NCBI GenBank assembly: GCA_023213395.1
Contig: CM041465.1
Location: forward strand, 90,961,741-91,025,740
DNA: 64,000 bases
Origin: Cycas panzhihuaensis
Lineage: Eukaryota; Cycadophyta
Direction: 5' to 3'
Part shown: positions 63,031 to 64,000 of the stretch, piece after piece
Numbering within the stretch: position 1 is the stretch's first letter
How the letters are laid out: each line of letters opens with the position of its first letter
Program-made: the position numbers and the translations under genes
Notes under the pieces: generated by a model
Told to the model about the DNA's origin: nothing
Seen by the model: the letters and a program-made list of their open reading frames with translations, nothing else
The model's database searches: none

Positions 63031-64000
63031 TCATTTTTTCGTTGGACTACTACAACAAACATTTCTTGTTGATAGGTAGGCCATTCTGTTACTTTTCATG
63101 AAGTTTTTTGCTTTCATACGACTTTGCCATGCTGCATTAAAACTTCCTCACCAATGTTACCAGAATCACCTATAGTCATGGCGAAAGGTTGATTACAGTC
63201 AGGTACATGCACTCATGCAATTTTCTAATATTGGTGAACTGTTGATCTATCTGAGAAAACATGAATTTCCATTTAAGAACAGTTATACAATGCACTAGAT
63301 TATATGATTTGCCATTGATGTGGATCATCCAATACTGTTGTCACTTCCTTGAATGTTCAAACACATGGAAATTTGCTGGGACATATAATATGCTAGGAAG
63401 GATTGGAAGCAAATTCAAGTAGGCTTAAGGTCATCGAGAACTTTGCTCCTCACATCAACCCAGGCCAACTATAAAGAGTCCTTTGCCAGGCAGACTTGCT
63501 TGAGAATACTGTTAAGTCTATTCATCTAGGTGCTTGAAAGGTGTAATAGAGCAAAATAAATTTGCTTACAAACTGGAATGTTATTGCATTAGCTATGTAT
63601 GGCACCCTTGAAACTCCAAGATCTGTATGCTTGTTAATAGCTATACAAAACTGCAAAGAGTGAACAACATGAAGGTCTTCAATCAACCAAATCTCTAGGT
63701 CAAGCTCCACAATATAACCTTCATTAGTAGTGATATTGCCCCAAAAACCTATGATGTAAAGACCACAATACAAAGGGTAGCCAAACTTATTGGTTATCTC
63801 AACCTATAATAGGAAAGTTAGGATTTTCACATGCAACTACCGGAGAGCTTGACTTCAACATGTTGCACACAGCAAATAAACCTTAGCATGGTGCATTTCT
63901 CTATATGCAATCCTCTACTCTATCAGGGTTCCTTCCTTCACAACTTACAAAACAGAGTGACAGTAATTCCCCTTGTTCAAGGCGTTCTCAATCTCCTCTA
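63031..64000. other. Unassigned to window end
   Basis: No gene, LTR end or clear repeat is recognised. The minus-strand frame at 63522-63773 has no family motif. It could be intron or decayed repeat. Confidence 0.4.

Noticed and set aside
63522-63773. 83-codon minus-strand frame near the window end
   Set aside because: No recognisable motif, start context or partner exon. Length is within chance for AT-rich DNA.

Overview
This window reads as plant nuclear DNA, probably from a seed plant with a large, repeat-rich genome. I infer a gymnosperm-like genome from the deep stacks of old LTR retrotransposons, but the sequence does not prove it. About 85-90% of the 64 kb is LTR retrotransposon sequence: Ty1/Copia of several families, and one Ty3/Gypsy chromovirus family present twice. 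Every primer-binding site I can find matches the 3' end of initiator tRNA-Met. Host coding sequence is scarce. The clearest piece is one exon of a CONSTANS-LIKE (COL9/COL10-type) gene at 61255-61482. A coiled-coil fragment lies at 23023-23316.

Layout. 1-4025: 3' part of chromovirus Gypsy-1, inserted into the integrase region of a minus-strand Copia element (Copia-A1, 4026-8691). 8692-9440: a 45-bp minisatellite with palindromic units. 9759-11555: a long reading frame without frameshifts, broken by ten stops, nine of them TAG. 13195-17440: fragments of three Copia elements. 17446-20403: 5'-truncated Gypsy-2, same family as Gypsy-1. 20404-28105: degenerate gag-like, coiled-coil and isolated LTR/leader fragments. 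28106-60267: a large nest. 60268-64000: COL exon and flanking non-coding DNA with a very decayed Gypsy RT relic.

The nest is the main structure. Copia-D (28301-60097, target duplication attta) sits inside a minus-strand LTR (LTR-F, 28106-28300 plus 60103-60267). Copia-D was hit twice: by Copia-C1 (28954-34144, duplication gttga) and by Copia-C2 (36964-58645, duplication tgaaa). Copia-C2 was hit just after its 5' LTR by Copia-A2 (37215-52638). Copia-A2 was hit in its leader by minus-strand Copia-E (38337-46188, duplication actct). LTR divergence counted by eye falls inward: D about 15%, C2 about 11%, A2 about 2%, E about 1%. This agrees with the nesting order.

Three points stand out. First, Copia-A2 is flanked by a perfect 54-bp duplication instead of 5 bp, and its 3' LTR lacks the last 12 bp, which suggests non-canonical integration. 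Second, premature stops are strongly biased to TAG, often at conserved Gln or Trp positions, as expected from deamination at methylated CHG sites. Third, both Copia-A copies have gag and the downstream frame offset by the same -1 shift just after the zinc knuckle. No element here looks fully intact, and the coding parts are annotated as pseudogenes.
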